Shown piece by piece: positions 6,395 to 13,888 of a stretch of DNA of 17,211 bases. The notes under the pieces are model-generated. The model was not told where the DNA came from and did no database searches. It saw only the letters and a list, made by a program, of their open reading frames with translations. Position 1 is the first letter of the stretch; each line of letters starts with the position of its first letter. Both the position numbers and the translations under genes were made by a program. This stretch comes from an uncultured Clostridia bacterium (lineage in GTDB: Bacteria; Bacillota; Clostridia; Oscillospirales; Oscillospiraceae): positions 1-17,211 of the forward strand of contig CAMEWZ010000014.1 of assembly GCA_945946745.1 (NCBI GenBank). The letters are read 5' to 3'.

Positions 6395-7321
6395 TTAAGC
6401 TTTGCACGGTTCCTTTGCCGCCCAGCTTAGGCCCCTGGGGTAGAAGAAGCGCAGCTTTTCCTTTGCCAGGGAGATGTCTATGGTGGTGGCGGTGCGCAGC
6501 TCGCCGTCCAGGTTGATGGCGGTGGGCTTGTCGCAGAGAATGCGGACATGGTCGGTGGGGATATGGCGAATCAGCTGGCTCAGCTCCCGATAGCGGCCGT
6601 TTTTGTACTTGCCGATGACGGCGGGCACCTGTAGGCGGCTGACCTTTTTCACCAGCAGCACATCCAAAACGCCGTCGGCAGGGTCGGCCTCGGGAACGGG
6701 GTTGAAGCCGCCGCCGTAGAACCGTCCGTTGCACACGCACACGAAGGTCTGCTCGTCATCGATCCGCTCCCCATTGATCTCCACGATGTAATGCTCCGCG
6801 ATGCCCCGAACCACATTCACCACCGTGGAGGCGGCGTAAGCCCGGAATCCCTGGAGCAGGGGGATCCGCTTGTACCGGGCCACATCGGTGCCGATTCGGG
6901 CGTCCAGCCCTACGGAGCAAATGTTCAAGGCGTAATCGTCGTTGCAGCGGATCAGATCGAAGGTAGCCTCCTGGGCGTCCAGCAGCCGCTCCAGACTGGC
7001 GAAAGCCTTGGGTTCGTCAAAAATCCGTACAAAATCATTGCCGCTGCCGCCGGCCAGCACACTGACTGCCGCGTTCGCAAAGCCGGCGGCCCCTGCCGCC
7101 ACTTCATTGAGGGTTCCGTCGCCGCCGCAGGCGTAGATCCGATAGGTTTCCCCGGTTAACGCCGCCTCCCGGGCCAGGCGGCGGCATTCGCCGGGAGCGG
7201 CGGACACTTCGATCCGGTAGTCCAGCCCCCGTTTTCCACAGGCTGCCTGGATGGCGGCGGTATACTCCGCCGTCCGATCCCGGCTCCCAGCCGCCGGGTT
7301 GATGAGGAATAGGTGTTTCAT
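6395..7321 (-). CDS. YegS/DagK-type diacylglycerol (lipid) kinase
   Basis: This is a 308-residue protein from the ATG at 7321; the frame opens earlier (7381) but only this start gives the family N-terminus MKHLFLINPAAGS and has a GAAGGAAG site upstream. The DAGK catalytic domain shows NPAAGS (8-13), the nucleotide-binding GGDGTLNE (66-73), GSGNDF (92-97), and a C-terminal beta domain with ADPADGVLDV and NLDGE, all typical of YegS/DgkB/BmrU enzymes that phosphorylate lipid alcohols at the membrane face with ATP and Mg2+. Soluble DgkB in Gram-positives recycles diacylglycerol made by lipoteichoic acid synthesis; the same role here is inference. It is the last gene of the minus operon, 20 nt after the methyltransferase. 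Confidence 0.9.
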   Translation of the reverse strand: MKHLFLINPAAGSRDRTAEYTAAIQAACGKRGLDYRIEVSAAPGECRRLAREAALTGETYRIYACGGDGTLNEVAAGAAGFANAAVSVLAGGSGNDFVRIFDEPKAFASLERLLDAQEATFDLIRCNDDYALNICSVGLDARIGTDVARYKRIPLLQGFRAYAASTVVNVVRGIAEHYIVEINGERIDDEQTFVCVCNGRFYGGGFNPVPEADPADGVLDVLLVKKVSRLQVPAVIGKYKNGRYRELSQLIRHIPTDHVRILCDKPTAINLDGELRTATTIDISLAKEKLRFFYPRGLSWAAKEPCKA

Positions 7322-7341
7322 AGATCTTCCTTCTTTTCTTC

Positions 7342-8469
7342 CTACGTTCTCTTGCTTTCCGTGTACATATAGTAGTCGCACTTAATCATGCCGTTGTAGA
7401 GCTTGCGCTTTTTGGTCGCCCGGCGGCCGAAATAGTGCTCGAATTCCGGCTCGGAGGTGATGATGAATTTGTTCCAGCCGTCGGCATACTTGAGGTGCCG
7501 TCCCAGGGCGGCGTAAAGCCGCTGGGCGCTTTGCTGCTCCATCATCCGCTGGCCATAGGGCGGATTGCAGATCAGAATGCCGCTGTCCGAGGGCAGGCTC
7601 ATTTTGGTGGCGTCCCCGTCCTTGAACTGGATCACATCCCCCACCCCGGCCTTCCGGGCGTTGGCCATGGACAGGGATACGCACTTGGGATCGTTGTCGG
7701 AGCCCAGGATCCGGTAATTGCCGTGAAACTCCTTATCCTTGGCTTCCGTGCGGACATCGCCCCAAATCTGCTTATCCGCCCAGGCAAAGGCCTCCGCCGC
7801 GAACCGGCGGTTCTTCCCCGGGGCGATGTTCCGGGCGATGAGGGCCGCCTCAATGGGAATGGTTCCGGAACCGCAGAAGGGATCCCACACAAAGTCCCTG
7901 CCCCGGTAGCGGGTCAGCGCCACCATAGCGGCAGCCAGGGTCTCCCGCAGAGGGGCGTCGTTGCCCACAGCCCGGTAGCCCCGCTTGTGCAGTCCCGGGC
8001 CGGTGGTGTCCAGGTAGAGCTGAACCCGGTCATTCATAATGGAAAACTGCAGCTGGTACTTTGCCCCGGTTTCCGGCAGCCAGGTTACGCCGTATTGTTC
8101 CCCCAGACGCTTGGAAGCCGCCTTTTTCACAATGGCCTGGCAGTCCGGTACGCTCATAAGCTGGCTGTTTAGGCAATGGCCCTTCACCGGGAAACTGCCG
8201 TCTTTGGGGATGAAATCCTCCAGATGGGCGTGGTACACCCCCTGGAACAGTTCCTCAAAGGTTTTGGCGGGGAAATCCGCCAGCACCAGCAGCACCCGCT
8301 CGCCGGTGCGCAGGCACACGTTGGCTTTCGCCATGGCCCGCTGGTCTCCGGAAAACAGAACCCGGCCATTTTCCACCCGGACATTCTCCAGATCCAGCCG
8401 CCGCAGCTCGTCTCCGGCAATGCCCTCCAGCCCAAACAGACAGGGGACAGAATATTCGTAAGTTGACAT
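7342..8469 (-). CDS. THUMP-domain class I SAM-dependent RNA methyltransferase
   Basis: This is a 375-residue protein. The N-terminal ferredoxin-like and THUMP region (about 1-165) binds RNA; the C-terminal Rossmann domain has motif I DPFCGSGTIPIEAAL (about 195-209), GSDNDP (about 253), and catalytic motif IV NPPYGQR, which is the N-methyltransferase (NPPY) type. KRGYRAVG before the domain is also family-typical. It matches the YpsC/RlmL-N group, which makes m2G in 23S rRNA; the exact target here is inferred. The frame is open upstream to 8952 through a DUF559 domain, but the ATG at 8469 has GGAGG at 8478-8474, and MSTYEYSVPCLFGLEGI is the normal family start, so translation should initiate here. 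The coupling to the upstream frame is unusual. Confidence 0.9.
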   Translation of the reverse strand: MSTYEYSVPCLFGLEGIAGDELRRLDLENVRVENGRVLFSGDQRAMAKANVCLRTGERVLLVLADFPAKTFEELFQGVYHAHLEDFIPKDGSFPVKGHCLNSQLMSVPDCQAIVKKAASKRLGEQYGVTWLPETGAKYQLQFSIMNDRVQLYLDTTGPGLHKRGYRAVGNDAPLRETLAAAMVALTRYRGRDFVWDPFCGSGTIPIEAALIARNIAPGKNRRFAAEAFAWADKQIWGDVRTEAKDKEFHGNYRILGSDNDPKCVSLSMANARKAGVGDVIQFKDGDATKMSLPSDSGILICNPPYGQRMMEQQSAQRLYAALGRHLKYADGWNKFIITSEPEFEHYFGRRATKKRKLYNGMIKCDYYMYTESKRT

Positions 8470-8485
8470 AAAACCTCCGTTTCTG

Positions 8486-8534
8486 AAACCTTCCCCCTGG
8501 GGGGAAGGTGCCCCCGCAGGGGGCGGATGAGGGG
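8486..8534 (+). repeat. REP-like palindrome, left boundary of the DUF559 cassette
   Basis: ACCTTCCCCC (8488-8497) and its complement (8500-8509) are followed by hairpin GCCCCC-GCA-GGGGGC (8510-8524) and tail GGATGAGGGG. Its mirror copy lies at 8968-9019. It is translated as a Pro/Gly-rich linker between the DUF559 domain and the methyltransferase start. Confidence 0.75.
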
Positions 8535-8952
8535 CATCCCCCTCGGATGCATAAGCCGTAAAATGTGTCCAGCGATCTGCTTGCTCAATAGCAAGAATAC
8601 GCCGGTAAACTTCTTGATCAATTTGATCACAGACCTCTCGCAAATGGGTTTGGATGTCCGCATTGGAAAAACGCAGTATTTTCAAGCCGCGCTGTTCCAG
8701 ATAGGCAGTACGTTGGGCATCCTTCTCCATACCTTCAGGACTGTAATGCTGAGAACCATCCAATTCCAGCACCAGTTTCGCTCTGGCGCAATAAAAATCT
8801 ACGATATATGGCGTAAAGACAAACTGACGGCGAAATTGCACAGGATGACGGCGTAAAAATTGATACCAGAGTGTGTTTTCTTCTGGTGTGGCATTGACAC
8901 GTAAGTTTTGAGATAAGTGGGTCATGTGCTTATCTTGTTCCGTATTTCCCAT
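8535..8952 (-). CDS. DUF559 endonuclease-like protein, in frame with the downstream methyltransferase
   Basis: The first about 125 residues of a frame starting at 8952 are a DUF559 domain, a Vsr-like PD-(D/E)XK fold: NLRVNATPEENTLWYQFLR, FRRQFVFTPYIVDFYC (D52), KLVLELDGSQH (E63, D65, Q68, H69), then D78, R81, and LKILRFSNADI. All residues expected for metal binding are present, so it may be an active nuclease; substrates of this family are unknown. There is no stop codon before the methyltransferase: the frame runs through the repeat-derived linker (residues about 139-161) into its start at codon 162, so the stated end is the end of unique sequence, not a stop. Start choice is uncertain (ATG 8952 or codon 10); both have weak ribosome sites. 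It is flanked by inverted REP-like repeats, so it is probably an inserted cassette. Confidence 0.72.
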
Positions 8953-8967
8953 ATGAAAACGCGCCTT

Positions 8968-9019
8968 CCCTCATCCGTCACGGCTTCGCCGTGCCACCTT
9001 CCCCCAGGGGGGAAGGTTT
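8968..9019 (-). repeat. REP-like palindrome, right boundary of the DUF559 cassette
   Basis: Read on minus: ACCTT-CCCCCC palindrome (9017-8996), hairpin CACGGC-GAA-GCCGTG (8993-8979), and tail CGGATGAGGGA. Same order of parts as 8486-8534 but in opposite orientation, so the two copies face each other across the DUF559 gene. Its outer end touches the queH stop codon (9021-9019). Confidence 0.75.
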
Positions 9020-9564
9020 TACGGAATGATCTTTTTCGCTTTGATATAGCGCTCCTCCTCGGAGAACACGCAGCCGCAGTATTTCTGCATGTAGAAGCCA
9101 TGCTCCCGGGCGAAGGCCTGGCCCTCCTTAAAATAGGGCCGGAAATCCCGGTAGAGGAACGCAACCCCATACTCCGCCGCCGCACGCTCCGCAGTTTCCT
9201 TCATCAACTCGTGGTTCTGGTAGGGGCTGATGAACAAGCTGGATGTGAAATTGTCAAAGCCTCCCTCCGCCGCCTGCCGGGCGGCTTCATAGAGACGCAT
9301 TTCGTAGCACTTGACACAGCGGTGGGCGATGTCATCCGCCACAGCCCGGACGAAGGGCCGCAGGGCGTAGTCGTTTTTCAGAATTAGGGGCAGCTCGATC
9401 TCGGCGGCGTAGGCCTCCAGGCAGTTGCGCCTGGCCCGGTATTCCGTAACCGGGTGGATATTGGGATTATACCACAGCCCCGTGACCTCATACCCATCGG
9501 TGCGGAGAATGTCAATGGGCCGGTTGGCGCAGGGAGCGCAGCAGATGTGAAGCAAGGTTTTCAT
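9019..9564 (-). CDS. queH: Epoxyqueuosine reductase QueH
   Basis: This is a 181-residue protein of normal length that converts epoxyqueuosine to queuosine at the tRNA wobble position 34, the last step of queuosine synthesis; it is a non-homologous replacement for cobalamin-dependent QueG. Conserved motifs are HICCAPC (C8, C9, C12), WYNPNIHP...EYRAR, RCVKCYEMRL (C83, C86), FTSSLFISPYQ, and YCGC (C163, C165); these cysteines serve the iron-sulfur and metal sites. The ATG at 9564 has GGAGG 5 nt upstream and gives the family N-terminus; the frame extends upstream only as shadow of rqcH. It lies 20 nt after rqcH. Other queuosine genes are absent here, so it may act on salvaged precursor or on queuosine genes elsewhere. 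Confidence 0.95.
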   Translation of the reverse strand: MKTLLHICCAPCANRPIDILRTDGYEVTGLWYNPNIHPVTEYRARRNCLEAYAAEIELPLILKNDYALRPFVRAVADDIAHRCVKCYEMRLYEAARQAAEGGFDNFTSSLFISPYQNHELMKETAERAAAEYGVAFLYRDFRPYFKEGQAFAREHGFYMQKYCGCVFSEEERYIKAKKIIP

Positions 9565-9584
9565 AAATGCCTCCAAAAATTCGG

Positions 9585-11342
9585 TCAAGAGCCGGACGGT
9601 TCCTGTTTTTCCGCGTTCAGCGCGTCCACCACAATGTCCGGGTAGGGGTTTGCGATGACGGTTTTGTAGGTGTGGTAGATCACCATGCCGGGCTTGCCGT
9701 TGGGGATTTTCTTCACCTGCTTCACCGCTGTCACATCCACGGGGATGTTCTGGCCGCTGCCGCCCTCGGAGTAGTAGGCCGCCAGCTGAGCGGCCTGGGT
9801 CACGGTGTTGTCCGGCGGGGTGGTGCCACCGCAGGAGATGATCACGTGGGAGCCGTGGATTTTGCTGGCATGGCACCAGATATCGTCCTTCCGGGCCAGG
9901 CGGAAGGTCAGCTCCTCGTTCTGCCGGTTGTTCCGGCCCACGTAGATGGGATAGCCGTCGGTGGATTCAAAGCGCATAGGAGCCAATTTCCCCTGCTTCA
10001 TCCGCTTTTTCCCCGGGTCGGAGCGGAGATATCCACCATCCTGCAATTCTCGGCGGATCTCCTCCAGTTCCGCCTCGGTCTGGGCCCGGTTCAGTTCCTC
10101 CAGCACGCTTTGCAGGTAGCTCAGTTCCGTTTGGCCCAGTTCGATCTGATGGGTCAGCTCCTTCTCCGCGTTTTTCATCCGGGCGTAGTCCTTGTAGAAT
10201 TTCGCGGCATTTTGCTGGGGGGACAGGATGGGGGACAGGGGAATGTCAATTTCTCCCATATTTTCGTCGTAAAAATCCTGGCAGCGCACTGTGGTTTGCC
10301 CCTTCACCACCCGGTGGAGGTTTGCGGTGAGGATGTCTCCCAACTGCCGCAGCCGCTCCCGGTCATAGGTGGCCAGCAGCTCCTTTTCCTGGATGGCCAG
10401 CTTCTTTGTCAAGCGGGCGCACAGGTTTTGCACGGTTTTCCGCACCGCCTGGCCCTTCTGGCGCATGGCATCCTTCCGATCCCGGACGGTGTAGTACATG
10501 TCCAGCAGCGCCCCAAAGGACTCCGCCTGCCGACAGGAACCGTACTGCCGGATGGGGCAGAAGGCAAACTGCTTGGGGGTGCCGTCGGGCAGGGCATAGA
10601 AATAGGGGGCCGGGTGGTTCAGATGCTCTCCAAAGAACAGCGCCAGCTTCTCCCCGACAGCGTCCACATTACAGGTACTGATTCGGGCGTCTGTGCTTCC
10701 GGCGGCGAACAGCGCCGCCTCCCGGCACACCAGAGGAGACAGGCCGCCCAGGGTGTCCATGAGCCGATCCGCCAGCACATCCGCCCCGGGCCGGGCCAAC
10801 AGATCTGGAAAATCCCCGAATTCCAAAGGATTTTCCTTGGCCACCGGCTCCGGCTCCTGGTAAAGGAGTCCCGGCAGGGCAGGGCGCTTGGCGCTTTCGT
10901 CCAGGCCAATGCGGCGCAGGCAGTCCAAAATCCGCCCCTCGGGGGACAGCAGATACAGATTGCAGGTTCTGCCCATCAGTTCTGCCACCAGCCGCTTCTG
11001 CACCGGAAACCCCATTTCATCGGTACAGTCAAAGGCAAAGGTGGCGGCCCGCTCCATGGGGGGCTGGGTGATCTCCGTCAGCTTCGCTCCCAGCAGGTGC
11101 TTGCGCAGCAGCATACAGAACATAGGCGGCTCCGCCGGATTTTCCGGGGAGGCGGCGGTCAGGTGCAGCCGGGGGGCGGTGGGATTGGCAGCAAACAGCA
11201 GCTTTTCCCGGCCTTCCCGGCAGCGCAGGTGCAAAATCAAGGTGTCCCGGCTGGGCTGGTGAATCTTGTCCACCCGGGCGCCGATGCAGCGGGAGCGAAC
11301 CTCGTCCAGCACGGCGGTCAAAAAATACGCGTCAAAAGCCAT
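9585..11342 (-). CDS. rqcH: RqcH/Rqc2 homologue (NFACT protein, formerly FbpA-like)
   Basis: This is a 585-residue protein from the ATG at 11342 (MAFDAYFL, the family start; GGAG 6 nt upstream). The frame could open at a TTG at 11363, which is less likely. It has the NFACT-N domain (about 1-240), helix-hairpin-helix and coiled-coil region (about 290-450, KNAEKELTHQIELGQTELSYLQ), and NFACT-R domain (about 470-570: DGYPIYVGRNNRQNEELTFRLARKDDIWCH in pieces, then GSHVII). RqcH binds split 50S subunits carrying stalled nascent chains and recruits tRNA-Ala to add C-terminal alanine tails that mark the chain for proteolysis. The pair equivalent to Bacillus D97-R98 appears here as E97-R98. It sits amid mrnC and queH, consistent with a translation-linked operon. 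Confidence 0.94.
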   Translation of the reverse strand: MAFDAYFLTAVLDEVRSRCIGARVDKIHQPSRDTLILHLRCREGREKLLFAANPTAPRLHLTAASPENPAEPPMFCMLLRKHLLGAKLTEITQPPMERAATFAFDCTDEMGFPVQKRLVAELMGRTCNLYLLSPEGRILDCLRRIGLDESAKRPALPGLLYQEPEPVAKENPLEFGDFPDLLARPGADVLADRLMDTLGGLSPLVCREAALFAAGSTDARISTCNVDAVGEKLALFFGEHLNHPAPYFYALPDGTPKQFAFCPIRQYGSCRQAESFGALLDMYYTVRDRKDAMRQKGQAVRKTVQNLCARLTKKLAIQEKELLATYDRERLRQLGDILTANLHRVVKGQTTVRCQDFYDENMGEIDIPLSPILSPQQNAAKFYKDYARMKNAEKELTHQIELGQTELSYLQSVLEELNRAQTEAELEEIRRELQDGGYLRSDPGKKRMKQGKLAPMRFESTDGYPIYVGRNNRQNEELTFRLARKDDIWCHASKIHGSHVIISCGGTTPPDNTVTQAAQLAAYYSEGGSGQNIPVDVTAVKQVKKIPNGKPGMVIYHTYKTVIANPYPDIVVDALNAEKQEPSGS

Positions 11343-11363
11343 ACAAAACTCCAAACCTTCCAA

Positions 11364-11768
11364 TCATGACAATTCCATTACGCGCCGGAACAGTTCGTTT
11401 AGCCGCTCCGTCTGGCCCGCCAGGTACAGCGCCCCAAACAGGGCCTCCAGGCCGGTGGCCTTGGCGTACTCCGCAGGGGTGGCGGACTTGGGCACGGCGT
11501 GGACGTGGGCGTTTTTCCCCCGGCGGTAGTAAGCAAGCTCCTCCTCCGTCAGCAGGGGCAGCAGCTTGTCCACGAACTTGGCCTGGGAGGTGGCCTTCAC
11601 CATATTTATGGTGTCCCGGTGGAGCCGATCCACGGTTTTCTCTCCCTGGGCGCACAGGTAAGCCCGGCAGAGGATCTCAAACACGCAGTCCCCCATATGG
11701 GCCAGGCCCAAATTGGAAATGGCGTCGATCTCCTGCCGGCTTAAATTCATTTTGAAATAATTTTCCAT
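11364..11768 (-). CDS. mrnC: Mini-ribonuclease III (MrnC)
   Basis: This is a 134-residue protein: an RNase III catalytic domain without a double-stranded RNA binding domain, the hallmark of mini-III, which trims 23S rRNA ends in Bacillus. The signature helix LAHMGDCVFEILCRAYL carries catalytic D27; RRGKNAHVHAVPKSATPAEY is the family basic segment; and ATGLEALFGALYL carries the second catalytic acid E109. The start at 11768 gives the family N-terminus with a GGGGGAAA site upstream; the frame opens earlier at 11801, inside the previous gene. It overlaps the Gx transporter gene by 22 nt and ends 21 nt before rqcH, so translation is probably coupled. Confidence 0.93.
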   Translation of the reverse strand: MENYFKMNLSRQEIDAISNLGLAHMGDCVFEILCRAYLCAQGEKTVDRLHRDTINMVKATSQAKFVDKLLPLLTEEELAYYRRGKNAHVHAVPKSATPAEYAKATGLEALFGALYLAGQTERLNELFRRVMELS

Positions 11769-12253
11769 AGTTTCCCCCGATTGACCAGAAATTGGGCGCA
11801 CAGCCCGGTGAACAATCCGGTGACGATGCTGATGGCGATCATCACCGGCAGGTAAAACGCCAGAGAAGGCGTCCCGGTGAGCAGAATCGCCATGGCCATC
11901 TGCCCGATGGAATGGGCCACCGCTCCCAGGCAGCCCGCCACCCAGAGCTGCTTGTTTGTCAGAATTTTCCGCAGCAAAATGGTCACGCCGATGGCGCAGA
12001 AGCCTCCGGCGGCGGAATAAAAAATGGTGCTGAAATTCCCCGCGAATACCGCCCCTAGAAAAATCCGGACGAACAGCACCGCCGCCCCCTCCCAGGGGCC
12101 AAGGGTGAACACGGTGAACACCGTCACAATATTGGCAAGCCCTAGCTTCACGCCGGGGATGGGCACCAGCGCCGGAATCTGGGCCTCCACCATGAAAATC
12201 GTCAGAGCAATGGCGGAAAGCAGCGCCAGAAGGGTCAATTTTTTGGTTTTCAC
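11747..12253 (-). CDS. Gx transporter family protein (heptaprenyl diphosphate synthase component I-like)
   Basis: This is a 168-residue integral membrane protein with about five to six helices. The N-terminus MKTKKLTLLALLSAIALTIFMVEAQIP, then PIPGVKLGLANIVTVFTVF and LFVRIFLGAVFAGNFSTIFYSAAGG, are characteristic of the Gx/Hpr_I family (PF07456), related to ECF transporter S components. Members are annotated as heptaprenyl diphosphate synthase component I, but the ECF-like fold suggests uptake of a small molecule; the substrate is unknown. The GTG start at 12253 has GGGGGC upstream. It is the first gene of the long minus operon, with a promoter at 12280-12308. Confidence 0.85.
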   Translation of the reverse strand: MKTKKLTLLALLSAIALTIFMVEAQIPALVPIPGVKLGLANIVTVFTVFTLGPWEGAAVLFVRIFLGAVFAGNFSTIFYSAAGGFCAIGVTILLRKILTNKQLWVAGCLGAVAHSIGQMAMAILLTGTPSLAFYLPVMIAISIVTGLFTGLCAQFLVNRGKLWKIISK

Positions 12254-12279
12254 GGCAATGCCCCCTTTTTTACCTCCAT

Positions 12280-12308
12280 ATCATACCAAACTCCGGGCTT
12301 CTTGTAAA
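12280..12308 (-). promoter_or_regulatory. Promoter of the Gx-mrnC-rqcH-queH operon
   Basis: On minus, TTTACA (12308-12303), a 17-bp spacer and TATGAT (12285-12280), ending about 26 bp before the GTG start at 12253. It is divergent from the ABC operon promoter about 50 bp away. Confidence 0.65.
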
Positions 12309-12359
12309 GCCGGAAAAGAGATGCTTTCCGGGGCTGCCCGAAAAAACGAAAAAAACCAC

Positions 12360-12391
12360 TTGACTCTCCCCTTAAGGGGAGATGATACAAT
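12360..12391 (+). promoter_or_regulatory. MerR-type promoter/operator of the ABC operon
   Basis: TTGACT (12360-12365) and TACAAT (12386-12391) are separated by 20 bp, longer than the usual 17. The spacer holds the perfect palindrome CTCCCCTTAAGGGGAG (12366-12381). MerR-family activators bind exactly such palindromes between -35 and -10 and twist the overlong spacer; the motif is close to operators of BmrR-type drug sensors. An A-rich run (12341-12357) could be an UP element. The cognate regulator is the MerR gene at 13889 in the same operon. Confidence 0.85.
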
Positions 12392-12424
12392 CCTCCCTGT
12401 CAAGAAAATAAGGAGGATTTTGAT

Positions 12425-13150
12425 ATGCGAGAACCATCTATCCGGGTCAAGAACCTGACAAAAGCCTTTCACGGCCGCACGGTCGTGGATGACCTGTCCT
12501 TCGATGTGGAAAAAGGCCAGGTCTTTGGGCTGCTGGGGCACAACGGAGCAGGCAAAAGCACCACCATCGACCTAATCTTGGGCTTGAAGGCCCCAGATGG
12601 GGGCAGCGCGAAGATTCTGGGAATGGACGCCGCCAAAAACAGGAAACAGGTGTTTAAGCGCGTGGGCGTACAGCTTCAGCATACCCAGTATCAAAGTAAC
12701 ATCACCGTAGAAGAAGCGTGTATCGAGTACGCTTCTCTGTATGCCGCCCCGGCAGACTATCCGCAGCTGCTGGAGGGGTTTGGACTCGGCACACTCAGAA
12801 AGAGCTTTGTGTCCAAGCTCTCCGGCGGGGAGCGGCAGAAGCTTTCCGTTGTTCTGGCGCTGATCGGCAACCCGGAGATCGTCTTTCTGGACGAGTTGAC
12901 CACCGGACTGGATGTGGTGGCGAGGCGGGAGGTATGGCGAACTCTGAAGCAGCTGAAGAATCAAGGCCTTACCATCTTCCTGACCACCCATTATATGGAG
13001 GAGGCGGAAGCCCTTTGCGACCGGGTGTGCATCATAAAGTCAGGGAAAAAGATCACGGAAGGCACCATCGAGGAAACCATCGCAGCTTCGGGCCAAAAGA
13101 ATCTGGAGGACGCGTATTTGTTCTTTATGGGAGAGGAGGAACTGTTATGA
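12425..13150 (+). CDS. ABC transporter ATP-binding protein (drug/peptide export type)
   Basis: This is a 241-residue nucleotide-binding subunit of an ABC-2 exporter. Walker A is GHNGAGKST (38-46), the Q-loop VQLQHTQ (82-88), signature LSGGERQK (132-139), Walker B IVFLDE (152-157) and switch H189 (TTHYMEEAE). Where most relatives have LDEPTTGLD, this has LDELTTGLD, a conservative change outside the catalytic residues. The family exports drugs, peptides or lipids; the substrate is unknown. AAGGAGG lies 8 nt before the ATG. The stop overlaps the next start (ATGA), so translation with the permease is coupled. Expression is probably controlled by the MerR-type operator upstream. Confidence 0.93.
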   Translation: MREPSIRVKNLTKAFHGRTVVDDLSFDVEKGQVFGLLGHNGAGKSTTIDLILGLKAPDGGSAKILGMDAAKNRKQVFKRVGVQLQHTQYQSNITVEEACIEYASLYAAPADYPQLLEGFGLGTLRKSFVSKLSGGERQKLSVVLALIGNPEIVFLDELTTGLDVVARREVWRTLKQLKNQGLTIFLTTHYMEEAEALCDRVCIIKSGKKITEGTIEETIAASGQKNLEDAYLFFMGEEELL

Positions 13151-13884
13151 AACGGTTTTGGAGGATGTATTGGGTGGAGCAGAAGATGTTCTTTCGCTCG
13201 CCGGATGTGATTTTGTTTAACCTAACCATGCCGCTGGTGACGTTGATTTTGATCGCCATCATCGCCGGAAATCAGAATGCGGCAGATTCCGGGCTGACCT
13301 ATTTGCAGAGCGCCTATGTGGCGCTTTCCACCGTGGGAATCTGCTGCAGCGCGTTTATGAGCATCCCCATCACCATTGTGGAGTGCCGGTCTCGGGGGAT
13401 TCTGCGGCGGATGTATTGCAGCCCCTGTTCCCCTGCTAGACTTTTATCCTGTGATACCATTTGCAGCGGTGTGATGGCGGCGCTTTCCACGCTGCTTCTG
13501 ACCATTGCGGCGGTGGTTTTCTTCGGCTACCGGATGCGGGGGAATGTGCTTGCCTATCTGGCTGCATGGCTGCTGACCATGCTCTCCATGTTCTCCATCG
13601 GCCTTATGGTAGCCAGCCTCTGCCGCACCACAAAATCCATGAATGTGGCCACAAGCCTGCTGTATTTTCCCATGCTGCTGTTCTCCGGGACCACGATTCC
13701 GGCGGAGGTTTTTCCGGCATGGTTCCGGGGCGTGGCGAGATGGATGCCCCTGGGGGTGGGAATTGACCTGTTGAAATCAGTGTCCATGGGATGCTATAAT
13801 AAAATCCTCGTTCCGGTGATGATCTTAATCGCCATCACCATCCTTTGCGGCACGGTCGCTGTCAAAACATTCAGATGGGAGTAA
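13147..13884 (+). CDS. ABC-2 type permease
   Basis: This is a 245-residue protein with six predicted membrane helices, the usual ABC2_membrane layout: a cytoplasmic N-terminus (MKRFWRMYWVEQKMFFRSPDV), a first helix pair, the intracellular coupling stretch ECRSRGILRRMYCSPCSP, further helices, and the late MLLFSGTTIPAEVFPAWFRGVARWMPLG segment typical of these permeases. It pairs with the preceding ATPase to form a full exporter as a homodimer. The start at 13147 overlaps the ATPase stop by 4 nt (ATGA), with GAGGAGG upstream; the reading frame is open further upstream but only as shadow of the ATPase gene. Confidence 0.92.
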   Translation: MKRFWRMYWVEQKMFFRSPDVILFNLTMPLVTLILIAIIAGNQNAADSGLTYLQSAYVALSTVGICCSAFMSIPITIVECRSRGILRRMYCSPCSPARLLSCDTICSGVMAALSTLLLTIAAVVFFGYRMRGNVLAYLAAWLLTMLSMFSIGLMVASLCRTTKSMNVATSLLYFPMLLFSGTTIPAEVFPAWFRGVARWMPLGVGIDLLKSVSMGCYNKILVPVMILIAITILCGTVAVKTFRWE

Positions 13885-13888
13885 CGCT

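Noticed and set aside
9567..11369. A 600-residue plus-strand open frame
   Set aside because: It is the exact antisense shadow of rqcH, which has strong family motifs; the plus translation is Gly/Gln/His-rich low complexity typical of shadows in GC-rich genes.
12310..12331. Small hairpin CCGGAAA...TTTCCGG as a riboswitch or attenuator of the minus operon
   Set aside because: It lies upstream of both divergent promoters (before the -35 on each side), so it would not be in either leader transcript.
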